Virus record (IMG/VR): IMGVR_UViG_3300020195_000177 | Location: 1-21,912 of that record | Reading direction: 5' to 3' (one strand) | DNA: 21,912 nucleotides | Source of the DNA: a virus | In this document: piece after piece, positions 1 to 8,224 of the stretch | Layout of the letters: the number at the start of each line of letters is the position of its first letter | Numbering within the stretch: position 1 is the first letter of the stretch | Program-made: the position numbers and the translations under genes | Notes under the pieces: model-generated | Databases searched by the model: none | What the model was told of the DNA's origin: nothing | The model's input: only the letters and a program-made list of their open reading frames with translations

Positions 1-1
1 G

Positions 2-49
2 GGCGGTGTGGGTGGAGTAGGCGCGATTTACATAATCTCAAGTAGATAA
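2..49 (+). CDS. C-terminal end of a gene that begins before the window
   Basis: An open frame enters from the left edge and encodes 15 residues ending in GGVGGVGAIYIISSR before a TAA stop. The next gene starts two bases later, so this is probably the end of an upstream gene in the same plus-strand virion operon. The Gly-rich tail cannot be assigned to a family. Only this fragment is visible, so the function is unknown. Confidence 0.6.
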   Translation, partial: GGVGGVGAIYIISSR

Positions 50-51
50 CG

Positions 52-552
52 ATGCTCGTCGCCCCTCTCAACGAAATCGTCCCTCTCCGGATGCTGGCAT
101 CCGACGGCGGCGAATCCCTGTTTGGGCGAATAAATCTCTACAATTCGGCCGGGGTTCTGGTCAGCTCTTTATCTGCCCTCCATTTGGCCGAGGGATTATA
201 CAGCGCAACCTGGACTCCCGCCATAGAGGGACTCTATACGGCTGTTGGGCAATTTTTTTTTGACTCTCTTTTCACCATAGATGCTGATTACGAAAAAACT
301 ATGGAAGATGTCGATGTCTCAACGCTGAAGGCCAACATCATCCGCCTGCTCGGACTAGTGCAGGAAAATACCGTAATAGACAATCAAGTCTATGACTTGC
401 AGAGCAATCTGACGGCAGCTAGAATCCGTACCTACAACTCCAAGACCAACGCTCTAGCGTCTGGAGTGACGGGGCTTGTGGCTTCCTACGGCATGACTGC
501 CGCCTACAGTTCGGGGAGGTTGGTGGATTACAAAGTAGTGAGAGACCTGTGA
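52..552 (+). CDS. Probable virion structural protein, unknown family
   Basis: This encodes 166 residues starting at ATG. The first half is beta-rich, and a helical stretch from about residue 85 to 130 (around LQSNLTAARIRTYNSK) looks like an oligomerising segment. There is no signal peptide, membrane segment or catalytic motif. Its stop codon overlaps the GTG start of the next gene (GTGA), which indicates translational coupling. Position in the operon leading to the tail sheath suggests a neck, tail or baseplate accessory role, but this is inferred from context only. No strong Shine-Dalgarno sequence is seen before the ATG; an ATAATC...AGATA motif lies at 32-48. Confidence 0.75.
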   Translation: MLVAPLNEIVPLRMLASDGGESLFGRINLYNSAGVLVSSLSALHLAEGLYSATWTPAIEGLYTAVGQFFFDSLFTIDADYEKTMEDVDVSTLKANIIRLLGLVQENTVIDNQVYDLQSNLTAARIRTYNSKTNALASGVTGLVASYGMTAAYSSGRLVDYKVVRDL

Positions 553-1679
553 ACGCGACTAGTCTCATCACTAGGGGGTATGTTTGCCCTACGTTGGAGC
601 AAATAGTCTATCAGGTCCAATTACCGCCTGGTGAGAGTCAGAATCTTCTGAGTAGGGCCTTACAATTGCCATTACCTAGTTCGATGACCGAAGCCAAGGG
701 GATTTTTCAATCGGATGTCATATTCCGCACCGCTCTAGTCATGGCGATTGCGGACATGCGCGCCAACCCTTGGCTCCTGGACCATGTTTTTGCGTCACTC
801 ATTCAAGATGAACAGACAGCTAGTTCGTACGGTGAAAAAGAACGGCAGCGAGCCAAAGACTGGTTTTTGAAAACTGCTATCCCTGTCGTGTTGGATTATC
901 GGTTCGAGGACATGGAATATGCCATGGTCTCGATTTCACTAGTAGAGTCTTCCGAAGCAGAAAATACTCTAGGAGACATACACTATATTCCACAAGAAGA
1001 AGTGGAAGCGGATTGGCCTCCTCTCTCTGGTGCCTTCAGTCCTACCGCCTATAGTCCCGCCACCGGTATCCTTAGATTACCTACATCTGTATCGGACCAA
1101 CTTATCGTAGTCGCCGGGATGGTAATCGTTGACAAAGTCGGACGAACTCACGAAATCCAATCAATTATCGACAAAAACACCGTAGTAATCACCCCAGGGA
1201 CGGTGGCAGATTTTAGCAACTCAATCGTCAAGGGTCAGAAACCCCGATTGCTACAGGCGGTAGAGTCCTTGTCGTTCAAGGAGTCGTACCGAATTGGGTG
1301 CCACGTCCATGGCGAACCTTTCCACCTGACCTGGCTACACTCAGTTATCTCGTTTTGCTTGCTGCGTTATAAGCAGGCTCTCCTAGAGGCTCGTGGATTT
1401 GAGCGGTCTGTGATGAATTCTACCCCGTTCGCGAAAAATGAGGCGCTAGGAATAGAGAACTACTGGACGAGGTATATCAATATCACCGGATTCGTCAGGA
1501 ACTACTGGCCCAAGGTCTTGTCCGAACGAATTACGTCCGTCTCTACTAATGGTAGCGACGGCTTGCCAACATTATTGGTTTCACAAGTAGGGAACCTTTC
1601 CGAATCTTACAAACAAGACCCATCAGACCTCGAATCCGAGTGGATGGCACAAGACGGAATCGGGTTACCAATTACTTAG
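549..1679 (+). CDS. Probable virion structural protein, unknown family
   Basis: This encodes 376 residues from a GTG start that overlaps the previous stop by four bases. The N-terminal half is mostly helical (residues about 40-130). The middle, about 165-230, looks like a beta-rich insert. The C-terminal third is rich in aromatic residues (for example YWTRYINITGFVRNYW) and ends in an acidic tail. No enzymatic motif is visible. The coupling to the previous gene and the run toward sheath and tube genes suggest a particle protein such as a tail-completion or connector component. I cannot choose among these from sequence alone. Confidence 0.8.
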   Translation: MNATSLITRGYVCPTLEQIVYQVQLPPGESQNLLSRALQLPLPSSMTEAKGIFQSDVIFRTALVMAIADMRANPWLLDHVFASLIQDEQTASSYGEKERQRAKDWFLKTAIPVVLDYRFEDMEYAMVSISLVESSEAENTLGDIHYIPQEEVEADWPPLSGAFSPTAYSPATGILRLPTSVSDQLIVVAGMVIVDKVGRTHEIQSIIDKNTVVITPGTVADFSNSIVKGQKPRLLQAVESLSFKESYRIGCHVHGEPFHLTWLHSVISFCLLRYKQALLEARGFERSVMNSTPFAKNEALGIENYWTRYINITGFVRNYWPKVLSERITSVSTNGSDGLPTLLVSQVGNLSESYKQDPSDLESEWMAQDGIGLPIT

Positions 1680-1722
1680 ATGCCACTTATTTTAACGTAC
1701 ATTCTCCTTTAAGGTTGCTTAA

Positions 1723-2268
1723 ATGCCAATTATCGCACTTCACTCAAAGTCTATCGGTCCGTTCCTCGGGACAGGAGCGTATTCAATCGTTTCCGCTGGG
1801 CGTAACTTAAACAACGCTATAGATAGCGAAAAATCGGACGAACAAATCGCACAGAGACACTCCAGTCTACAGAGCGATTTGGATACGGGCGGGTATCACT
1901 ACACCCCGGTAAAGGGTCACTACGGGGGAGAGGAAAACTCCTTTATTGTCCATACTCCTAATTCCACAGCTATGAATGAGCTAGGGAAGAAATACAATCA
2001 AGACTCTGTTATCCACAGCGCACAGGGGGCGAACAAGCTTCAGTTTGTTACCGGCCCTCATGCCGGTAAACACCATGCGGGCAAGGGATACCAAGAACTT
2101 CCAGATGCTTCAGACTACTACTCGGTCGTCAACACGTCCGACGGAGAAGCCAAGAAATTCAGTCTCAACCTCGACTTCGACAATCTGCACGACGAGACAG
2201 TCTCCAAAAAAGAGATTGCAGAGATGTTAATAGTAGCTCTCAAAAAAGCCATGAATAAGTCGTACTAG
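1723..2268 (+). CDS. DUF3293-like protein with a C-terminal SKKEIA helix
   Basis: This encodes 181 residues. Residues about 15-110 fit the pattern I know for DUF3293: a Y-S-I-V-S-A strand, an asparagine-rich loop, a paired-helix stretch with RHSSLQSDL, a GYHYTPVKGHY segment, an E-N-S-F-I-V strand, and a K-Y-N-Q-D-S-V segment followed by a final strand. The biochemical role of DUF3293 is not known to me. The last 25 residues form a separate helix (VSKKEIAEMLIVALKKAM) that recurs at the N-terminus of the next gene product. Location inside the virion operon suggests it may be packaged or particle-bound, which is inference. The gene starts at ATG, with an AAGG about 9 bases upstream. Confidence 0.75.
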   Translation: MPIIALHSKSIGPFLGTGAYSIVSAGRNLNNAIDSEKSDEQIAQRHSSLQSDLDTGGYHYTPVKGHYGGEENSFIVHTPNSTAMNELGKKYNQDSVIHSAQGANKLQFVTGPHAGKHHAGKGYQELPDASDYYSVVNTSDGEAKKFSLNLDFDNLHDETVSKKEIAEMLIVALKKAMNKSY

Positions 2269-2339
2269 TCCCCCGCTGGGAAACAATTTTTGTAGCGTTA
2301 ACCTCAAACATAATCATATAGATACTACGGACGAAGAAA

Positions 2340-3680
2340 ATGTCAGAGAATATATCTAAAAAAGAAATCGCACTAGGCCTAGCAAAGGCTCTTCGGGAAG
2401 CTGTGAGCCGTATAGAACTAGCCTCCAATAAAGAGGCTTTTGGAGTCAAGAAACTCAGCAAAAACATGGGCGGAGGGTTCCCTGGATTGGGGAATCAGGT
2501 TCCTATGGCTAGAGGCGAACCAGAAGCTGACGAATCGTCAGATGGTGGTAACGACGGGGACAACTGCAAAGCCTGTAACGGGCGCAACGAACATCTTGGT
2601 TCGTTGGGCAACCGGATTCATTTTCTTTGCAAGGGCTGTGGACTCACTTCGTCTAAAGCTCACGATGAGCATGTCCAGAAAAAGGAAGTGCTGCCCGGCG
2701 ATAAAAAGTCCCAAGTGGTCGTCGCTGAAGGTAGCGGCGGCGGAATTATCAAAAAGAGTTTGACCGAAACGGACCTAAAATCCGTTGGCAATATGCAGGC
2801 TCAGGCTTCCGCTTCTCCGGTCCGCCAAGGTGCGGGTATGCAGGCTACTAAAGCAGCGGCGAGCAAACCCCCACTCCAAAAAGATGCGATGGACGTTGCT
2901 GTAGGCGTAGGCGCCAGGAGCCCCATGCCTGCCGGTCGTCCTAAACTGCCCGGTATGACTCCTAGTCGTTCTGTCAAGCCTGCAACGCCTAACGCCTCTG
3001 TGAGCGCAGAACAGAAGCCCGCTGCGTTTATTCGTAAGCCTGTGGGTGAGGTCGCAAAACAGCCTGACTCTTCTGAAATTTCTGCCGCTGAAAAAAAAGC
3101 TGCTGGAATTGGATTCCTCTCTAATTTGATTTCAAAGTTTCGCGGCACTGGTAATAAGACGTGGTCGGACCTGCGCGGCGCCGGTACTGTTTCAGCGGGC
3201 AAGGCCGTTAGTCGCATGGGGGCCCGTATGGCCCTCGCGGAAACATCTCCATCTCAGGTTCAAAACGAACTAAAGGGTTTTAAATCCTTGGCGGGCGGAG
3301 CCCCAAACCAACCCAAGGCTGGTGGAACCGAACTAAAGGGGTTTAAATCTCTAGTTCATAAGGGTGAAACGTCTCCATCTCAGGTTCAAAACGAGATGAA
3401 AGGGTTTAAGTCCTTGGCGGGCGGAGCCCCAAACCAACCCAAGGCTGGCGCCGGAACCGAACTAAAGGGGTTCAAATCTCTAGTTCATAAGGGTGAAATG
3501 CAGAAAGACGAAAAAGGGATTCCAGCGGCCCCTAAGGCTCCTGGCGCTCCTGCTCCTGCGACGGCTACCCCCAAAGCGCCTAAAATAGCTCTCACAGGTC
3601 CAACAGGAGCGAAAGGCGCAAGCCAAAGTAACGCAGCTCCCCCCTCGGCCCCGGCGATGAAGTCCGAAGGCAAGAAATAA
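2340..3680 (+). CDS. Low-complexity protein with Cys4 finger and internal 42/43-residue repeats
   Basis: This encodes 446 residues. Residues 4-25 form a helix (ISKKEIALGLAKALREAV) matching the C-terminal helix of the preceding protein. Cys76, Cys79, Cys97 and Cys100 form a CxxC-x17-CxxC arrangement suitable for zinc. From about residue 110 the chain is low complexity and rich in Ala, Pro, Lys and Ser. Two near-identical repeats follow, each carrying two LKGFKSL-type motifs, and the C-terminus is Pro/Ala rich. There are no catalytic motifs. A start at ATG 2340 is supported by the matching helix at the N-terminus, although upstream bases show only a weak GAAG ribosome site. Likely a particle-associated or scaffold-like protein, but this is not established. 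Confidence 0.75.
   Translation: MSENISKKEIALGLAKALREAVSRIELASNKEAFGVKKLSKNMGGGFPGLGNQVPMARGEPEADESSDGGNDGDNCKACNGRNEHLGSLGNRIHFLCKGCGLTSSKAHDEHVQKKEVLPGDKKSQVVVAEGSGGGIIKKSLTETDLKSVGNMQAQASASPVRQGAGMQATKAAASKPPLQKDAMDVAVGVGARSPMPAGRPKLPGMTPSRSVKPATPNASVSAEQKPAAFIRKPVGEVAKQPDSSEISAAEKKAAGIGFLSNLISKFRGTGNKTWSDLRGAGTVSAGKAVSRMGARMALAETSPSQVQNELKGFKSLAGGAPNQPKAGGTELKGFKSLVHKGETSPSQVQNEMKGFKSLAGGAPNQPKAGAGTELKGFKSLVHKGEMQKDEKGIPAAPKAPGAPAPATATPKAPKIALTGPTGAKGASQSNAAPPSAPAMKSEGKK
3243..3497 (+). repeat. Tandem in-frame repeat, 126 and 129 bp
   Basis: Two adjacent copies at 3243-3368 and 3369-3497 encode 42 and 43 residues. Each copy begins TSPSQVQNE and contains two (L/M)KGFKSL motifs. The copies are nearly identical at DNA level; the second has a one-codon insertion (AGAGT versus AGGT) and a few silent or conservative changes. 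This indicates a fairly recent duplication within the gene. Confidence 0.9.
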
Positions 3681-3716
3681 TTTTAAGTTTTAAGATTGAA
3701 TAAGGAAAGATAAAAA

Positions 3717-6203
3717 ATGCCCCAGCAATACGTAACAGATTCCGGCGTCCTGATTATTCCAGGTGCCTACCCCAAAACCAACGTCGCCAGTAACCCAGGC
3801 GGTATTGCTACTACTGGGATTTTGATGGTGGTCGGCGAAGCCCAGGGCGGCGCGGACTACTCTCAAGAGGAAGACCTGAGCCTCAACTCCTACGGCCCCG
3901 ACCAGATTAGTGATATCACTGCTAAATACGGTTCCGGTCCACTCGTTGACGCATTCCGTCTAGCTGTGGCTGCGTCAAACGATGCTGGCATTGTTGGGTC
4001 TTTTAGCCGATTTATTCCCGTCAAAACCAACCGGTCCGTCTCAGCGACAGGAACTATTCCTGCGATTGGTGGCGGTAATTATGCAAATATCCTTGCCAAG
4101 GTTTCCGGGAAATCCGGAAACCTCATTACTCGTACTCTGACGGCGGCGTCCTCTGAGGTTGTCCCTACCACGGGCTCGGCAATTATTGCGCCTCCTCAGG
4201 TCAATACCAATATCGAATTCAGAGTCAATGGTGGAGCGGCAGTTACTGCCTCTCTGACTGCTGCTGATATACCGTCCGCAATTCGGACGGCTATCGACTC
4301 CTTGACAGGTGTCGCGGCTAGCGGCGGAGTTAGTCGTAACGTGATTACTGGAGTGGCTGGCAGCTTGACAGTTGCCATCGTCTCTGGATTTACCGTCACT
4401 ATTACAATCACTGGTGCAGCGTACGCCGCTCTCCCTACGGTTGGAGACATCCTACTAATTCCGACGGGCAGTCCGCTCGCTACGGCGAACGAAGGTACCT
4501 ACGCAGTGACTGCCGCTGCTGGCGCAGTCATCACGGCCCGAAAGGTCCTAGACGCATCTGGGGCTGGCTCTACTCTGACGGCCCCTTCTGCTGAAGGTCC
4601 TATCGTCATCTCGGCAATTACAGACCTCCGGGCATTTAGCCCCATCGTCATTTCCAATGAAGCTGGCGTAGTTGTTCCTGGGCTCGGCAAGAGCTTGGAA
4701 ATTGCGAACACTTCTACTGGGTCGTTCTCGGATATCGCGTTCAGCGCGTCCGGCGTAGCAGCCACCTGGGTCTCTACCTCGGTCCTGCCTGTTAGCATCG
4801 CGTCGGGTACGGAATACTCCGTCAATGTCAACGTAGCTCGCCAGACAGACGCCATCTCCGACAACGTTATATCGGGCGGCAGGGTAGTACTAGCTATCGG
4901 TTACACCGGCACTACGGCCAGTGCAGTCATTGCAAGCGGTGTCCTGACGATTACCGTCACAGGCGGTGCAGGAGCAAATCAGACGATTACTCTGAGCGAC
5001 TACCCCACAATAAATGACCTTGTGACATTTATCAATACCTTTACGGGCTATTCGGCTGCGGCCGGAAATGCCACACTAGGTCAAAGAGCGTCAACGGCGT
5101 TGGACGCAGGCACTTACACCATCGCGAACCGACATGGGGCGAGAAATGGCCGCATTAAGTCCGACGGGGCAAGTTTCCTCACGGACGTAAATACCGGGAA
5201 TATTCTCGCCAACGTCGCGGCAATTTCTCCTGCTACCCGATTAGTCGGTCTGCCGGATGTCTCCAGCCTTGCATTTCTGTCCGGTGGCAGCAAGGGCGGC
5301 ACGACAAACGCGAACATCCTAGGGGCTCTAGATGCCCTGGCCGGAGTTCGAGGGAATTTTATCGTCCCCTGCTTCTCCCGGGACGCAACGCTGGATATCG
5401 TCGACGGTCTGACGGAGGCTACGTCTAGCTACACGATTGACTCCATCCATACCAATGTCCGGTCACACGTACTCTCGATGAGCAGCTTCAAAAAGCGTCG
5501 GCCTCGTCAAGGGTTTTTGAGCACCAAAGGGACATTCGCCGAATCGAAAAACAAGGGCGCTAATATGGCCTCGGGCCGTCTCTCGATGTCGTTCCAGGAT
5601 GTCCGCGACACTAACTCGGCGGGTAACCTGGTGCAGTTCCAACCCTGGGCTAAAGCGGTCAAGGCTGCTGCGATGCAGGCTGCTGGTTTTTACCGACCCA
5701 TCGTCAATAAATTCGTCAACGTTTCTGGAGCAATCCAGGCTGCTGGCGATTTTAATGACCAAAATGATACCAACCTCGAAGACGCCTTGTCGTCGGGTTT
5801 GCTCATTATTACTCGCGACGAGGCTGGCGGATATCGCTGGGTTTCGGACCAGACTACGTACACGATTGATGACAATTTTGTGTACAATTCTATCCAGGCA
5901 GTCTACGTCAGTGACGTGATTTCGCAAACGACAGCACGTCGAATGGAAAAAGCGTTCGTGGGACAGTCGGTAGCTGATATTAGCGCCAGCCTGGCTCTGA
6001 CAACCCTAGAATCAATCATGATTGACCTAGGTCGTCTAAAGCTGATTGCTCCGTCGTCCGATGCTGGACGGGGTTTTAAGGACGCCAAAATCAAGATTTC
6101 TGGCGGAGCGATGGTTGTGTCCGTGACAGTCAAACTGGCTGGAGCAATCTACTTTATCCCAATCACCTTCTTGGTCACCCCCGTACAACAGTCGGCTGGC
6201 TAG
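3717..6203 (+). CDS. Contractile tail sheath protein
   Basis: This encodes 828 residues. The N-terminus (VLIIPGAYPKTNVAS, followed by TTGILMVVGEAQGG) matches the opening of phage tail sheath proteins. The C-terminal domain from about residue 527 has sheath features: a conserved NANILGALDAL segment, then TYTIDDNFVYNSIQAVYV, and a final domain with RMEKAFVGQSV and a beta-hairpin terminus. The region between about residues 110 and 510 is a Thr/Ala/Gly-rich beta-sandwich-like insertion, which makes the protein longer than T4 gp18 (659 residues). Sheath subunits form the contractile outer layer of the tail. The tube-like gene follows 47 bases later, as usual. A ribosome site AAGGAAAG precedes the ATG. 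Confidence 0.93.
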   Translation: MPQQYVTDSGVLIIPGAYPKTNVASNPGGIATTGILMVVGEAQGGADYSQEEDLSLNSYGPDQISDITAKYGSGPLVDAFRLAVAASNDAGIVGSFSRFIPVKTNRSVSATGTIPAIGGGNYANILAKVSGKSGNLITRTLTAASSEVVPTTGSAIIAPPQVNTNIEFRVNGGAAVTASLTAADIPSAIRTAIDSLTGVAASGGVSRNVITGVAGSLTVAIVSGFTVTITITGAAYAALPTVGDILLIPTGSPLATANEGTYAVTAAAGAVITARKVLDASGAGSTLTAPSAEGPIVISAITDLRAFSPIVISNEAGVVVPGLGKSLEIANTSTGSFSDIAFSASGVAATWVSTSVLPVSIASGTEYSVNVNVARQTDAISDNVISGGRVVLAIGYTGTTASAVIASGVLTITVTGGAGANQTITLSDYPTINDLVTFINTFTGYSAAAGNATLGQRASTALDAGTYTIANRHGARNGRIKSDGASFLTDVNTGNILANVAAISPATRLVGLPDVSSLAFLSGGSKGGTTNANILGALDALAGVRGNFIVPCFSRDATLDIVDGLTEATSSYTIDSIHTNVRSHVLSMSSFKKRRPRQGFLSTKGTFAESKNKGANMASGRLSMSFQDVRDTNSAGNLVQFQPWAKAVKAAAMQAAGFYRPIVNKFVNVSGAIQAAGDFNDQNDTNLEDALSSGLLIITRDEAGGYRWVSDQTTYTIDDNFVYNSIQAVYVSDVISQTTARRMEKAFVGQSVADISASLALTTLESIMIDLGRLKLIAPSSDAGRGFKDAKIKISGGAMVVSVTVKLAGAIYFIPITFLVTPVQQSAG

Positions 6204-6250
6204 TAATAATCTATAAGATACCAAATGTTCACTAAAGTAGGAAATAAATA

Positions 6251-6745
6251 ATGGCACCTCCAAAAGTTATGAACGGCGCCCGAGCCACTGTCGGCTGGAC
6301 TGTCGGCGGCGAGGGCGGTGTAGCTAAGCCAACAATTGTTGGCCTGTTTACGAACATCAGTTACGGCGTCACATACGACGTGCAGCCTGCCTATATCCTA
6401 GGTCGGTATACGGCGGCTGAAATTGACTATACGGCGGCTGAAGTTGTGAATATCACTGCTTCGGGATGGCGTGTTGTTGATAGCGGCTGGCATAAGGCCG
6501 GACGATTACCACGAGTACAAGACCTGGCTACTGCCGAGTATATCGAGCTAGTGGTCACCGACCGCCAGACGGGTAAGCGGATTGCGATTATCCGCAACGT
6601 CAGACCTACGTCGGTTTCGGGAGGGTTTTCAGCCCGCTCACTGTCGGAGTCTAGCCATACCTTCGTTGGTATTTTGGTGGACGATGAAGAGGCAGAGGAG
6701 GGCGTTACGAATTTCGAGGGCCCCGGCTCGCCAAGCTTCCCGTAA
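6251..6745 (+). CDS. Probable tail tube protein
   Basis: This encodes 164 residues, mostly beta-strand in character, with an acidic C-terminus (DDEEAEEG) and no membrane segment. Size, composition and placement straight after the sheath gene fit the inner tube subunit of a contractile tail, but I do not see a diagnostic motif and the assignment rests mainly on synteny. Residues about 55-67 contain a short tandem duplication (YTAAEIDYTAAEV), encoded by near-identical bases at 6408-6447. The ATG is preceded by AGGAAATAA, a good ribosome site. It is the last gene of this plus-strand block. Confidence 0.75.
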   Translation: MAPPKVMNGARATVGWTVGGEGGVAKPTIVGLFTNISYGVTYDVQPAYILGRYTAAEIDYTAAEVVNITASGWRVVDSGWHKAGRLPRVQDLATAEYIELVVTDRQTGKRIAIIRNVRPTSVSGGFSARSLSESSHTFVGILVDDEEAEEGVTNFEGPGSPSFP

Positions 6746-6763
6746 CTCCTTGCTTAGCCTATC

Positions 6764-6787
6764 AATGCCTCCTTTAATGGGGGCATT
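6764..6787. terminator. Hairpin after the tube gene, probable transcription stop
   Basis: AATGCCTCC at 6764-6772 pairs with GGGGGCATT at 6779-6787 (one G-T pair) around a six-base loop. It sits between converging genes and could act in both directions. The downstream T-tract is weak (gctatttat), so efficiency is uncertain. Confidence 0.6.
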
Positions 6788-6788
6788 G

Positions 6789-6977
6789 CTATTTATAGCG
6801 GTACTCTTTGAGTATTGTGCGGGCTTTGGTTATCGCGTCGATAAACTCGACGCCTCCGTTGCATTTGCACAGCTCTTCGGTGGCACAGTCCGAAGTGCCG
6901 TCCGTAGATGTAATATTACACCAGGCCCGGACAACATTCTGTAACACTGTTTTTAGCTCGTTATCGTTTTTTGTCAT
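6789..6977 (-). CDS. Small unknown protein with Cys cluster
   Basis: This encodes 62 residues. A helical N-terminus (NELKTVLQNVVRAW) is followed by a Cys-rich centre (Cys20, then DCATEELCKC) and a second helix (EFIDAITKARTILKEY). The ATG has a strong ribosome site (GAGGGAACG before the start). It is the last gene of the minus-strand block and lies 12 bases after the 26-residue membrane peptide gene. The cysteines could bind a metal, but the spacing is not a recognised finger. Function unknown. Confidence 0.65.
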   Translation of the reverse strand: MTKNDNELKTVLQNVVRAWCNITSTDGTSDCATEELCKCNGGVEFIDAITKARTILKEYRYK

Positions 6978-6989
6978 CGTTCCCTCTCA

Positions 6990-7070
6990 TTATAGGTGGA
7001 GTAATACAAACGCCAGGACCGTGCCGACAACTATCACTAGATACAGTCGCGAGATGTTTTCGTCGTTCAT
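6990..7070 (-). CDS. 26-residue membrane peptide
   Basis: A short gene with an ATG at 7070 overlaps the stop of the upstream gene (ATGA), arguing for real, coupled translation. The product begins MNDENISR and continues with a single hydrophobic helix (LYLVIVVGTVLAFVLL) to the end. A longer in-frame reading to 7283 exists, but it runs through the upstream gene in another frame and has the Arg-rich composition of a shadow frame. The product resembles phage membrane micropeptides in form only; the function is unknown. Confidence 0.6.
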   Translation of the reverse strand: MNDENISRLYLVIVVGTVLAFVLLHL

Positions 7071-7462
7071 TTCAGATGCTCTTGTGCCCATACGCGCATC
7101 CGCACCCATCTTTCTGATGGGGTCTCTGGGCCGAGGGCTCCGTCGTCGTTTTCGTGTGCGACCTCGCAAGCTATCATCCAGGGGATACCCAGCATATACC
7201 CAGCCTCCTGCGGGTCCTCGTAGTTTAGCCGACCGGGGTTTTCTACTCCCCTCGACAGTGCGACCGCGCCCAACGCGCAGCATTCCCCACTATCCTCGTC
7301 CACAAATATGACTTCTGCCAGCTCGCGCTGGGGCATTGCGTCGAGTGACTCTATCATTTCGCGTAAAAACGCTTGACCTCGTTTCCCACCGATTGACCGG
7401 TCGACATTGGCCCGGTACAGTTCTAGGTATTCGCAATCTTCGGAATATCCACTTCGACTCAT
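7067..7462 (-). CDS. Conserved-looking small phage protein, unknown function
   Basis: This encodes 131 residues. The core has GGKRGQAFLREMIESLDAM followed by an acidic strand and a CCALGAV motif, a combination I have seen in unnamed phage and bacterial hypothetical proteins. A second half contains GIPWMIACEVAHEND and a basic, Trp-containing C-terminus. There is no signal peptide or membrane segment. Both ends overlap neighbours by four bases (ATGA), so it is translated within a coupled set. No enzymatic activity can be deduced. Confidence 0.75.
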   Translation of the reverse strand: MSRSGYSEDCEYLELYRANVDRSIGGKRGQAFLREMIESLDAMPQRELAEVIFVDEDSGECCALGAVALSRGVENPGRLNYEDPQEAGYMLGIPWMIACEVAHENDDGALGPETPSERWVRMRVWAQEHLK

Positions 7463-8160
7463 TGTGTCTTCTCCTCGTCACGCAGCACACAGGGCGTTGC
7501 TGCTACCATGATTTCTATCAAAGCATCGGCCATCCTCTCAGCGGCCCCCTTTGTGCGGGGTACGTTGGCGTAAGCTGAGACGGCTGGCGTAGATGCCCAA
7601 TAGGTATGTGATGCGTCGTCTTCATGGTGCACATATGCGTTGTGCTTGCAGATGTCCGTACCTTCGTGTACGTACGACGCCACGGCGGCGTTAGTTTCCT
7701 CGTCGGCGCCCTCCCACGCATCGCGACTCGGCTCGTCACCGGCAATTCGGCGCTCAAACAGCGCCGCCATTTGTTCCGTGTGCAAAACACCGGCATCCCG
7801 AAGCTCGACACGCAATAACCACACGCACCAGTAGGACCACACGTGCGTGGTGTCAGCTCCAGGCGTGAGCGCGTTCGCCACACGACCAGGCCAGTCGAGT
7901 GACAACTCTCCTGGTAGTAGTTCGTGTAGCTGACCAACCAGGTAGGCCACATCTAACCCTTCATTTTTTGTATTGTTTCCCGTGACCAAATCTGCATACA
8001 CTGAACGAGCTGCGTCGTGGACGCTGCACCTAATTGCGCCACCGCGCTTACCATCCCACCCAACGACCTGGATTATTTCGCCTGCTGCTCGATGCGCGGC
8101 GATGCGGGCTCTTATTATTTCGTGTTGGCCGGTCGCCCATGCGGTCATGCTCATTTTCAT
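7459..8160 (-). CDS. Unknown cytosolic phage protein, 233 residues
   Basis: The ATG at 8160 has a strong ribosome site (GGAGACA directly upstream). The protein is mostly helical: an N-terminal helix with ARIAAHRAAG, a segment with GWDGKRGGAIRCSVHDAA, a Trp-rich centre (VWSYWCVWLLRVELRDAG), and a C-terminal half with AAERMADALIEIMVAATP. The C-terminal CVLRDEEK resembles the CVLRDILERKK ending of a small gene at 8685-8921. That similarity is short and may be chance. The stop overlaps the next ATG. Function unknown. Confidence 0.8.
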   Translation of the reverse strand: MKMSMTAWATGQHEIIRARIAAHRAAGEIIQVVGWDGKRGGAIRCSVHDAARSVYADLVTGNNTKNEGLDVAYLVGQLHELLPGELSLDWPGRVANALTPGADTTHVWSYWCVWLLRVELRDAGVLHTEQMAALFERRIAGDEPSRDAWEGADEETNAAVASYVHEGTDICKHNAYVHHEDDASHTYWASTPAVSAYANVPRTKGAAERMADALIEIMVAATPCVLRDEEKTQ

Positions 8161-8193
8161 TGTCTCCTTTTACGTAGGCACATGTCAAGAAAA

Positions 8194-8209
8194 GCCCGCT
8201 TGTGCGGGT
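8194..8209 (-). terminator. Rho-independent terminator, minus strand
   Basis: On the minus strand ACCCGC, loop ACAA and GCGGGC form a short GC-rich stem followed by TTTTCTT. It lies 15 bases after the 70-residue gene ending at 8225 and before the 233-residue gene. This suggests that the block has partial read-through or a separate promoter downstream. Confidence 0.65.
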
Positions 8210-8224
8210 CCTTGACCTTTGGGG

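Noticed and set aside
2801-3217. Long minus-strand frame opposite the low-complexity protein gene
   Set aside because: Ala/Pro/Ser-rich shadow of the plus-strand coding sequence, without ribosome site or promoter.
5463-5927. 154-codon minus-strand frame in the sheath gene
   Set aside because: Lies wholly inside the sheath C-terminal domain, which is conserved in type; no start signal.
6808-7311. Plus-strand frame over the small minus-strand genes
   Set aside because: The minus genes show ATGA couplings and ribosome sites; the plus frame is Arg/Ser-rich with no start signals.
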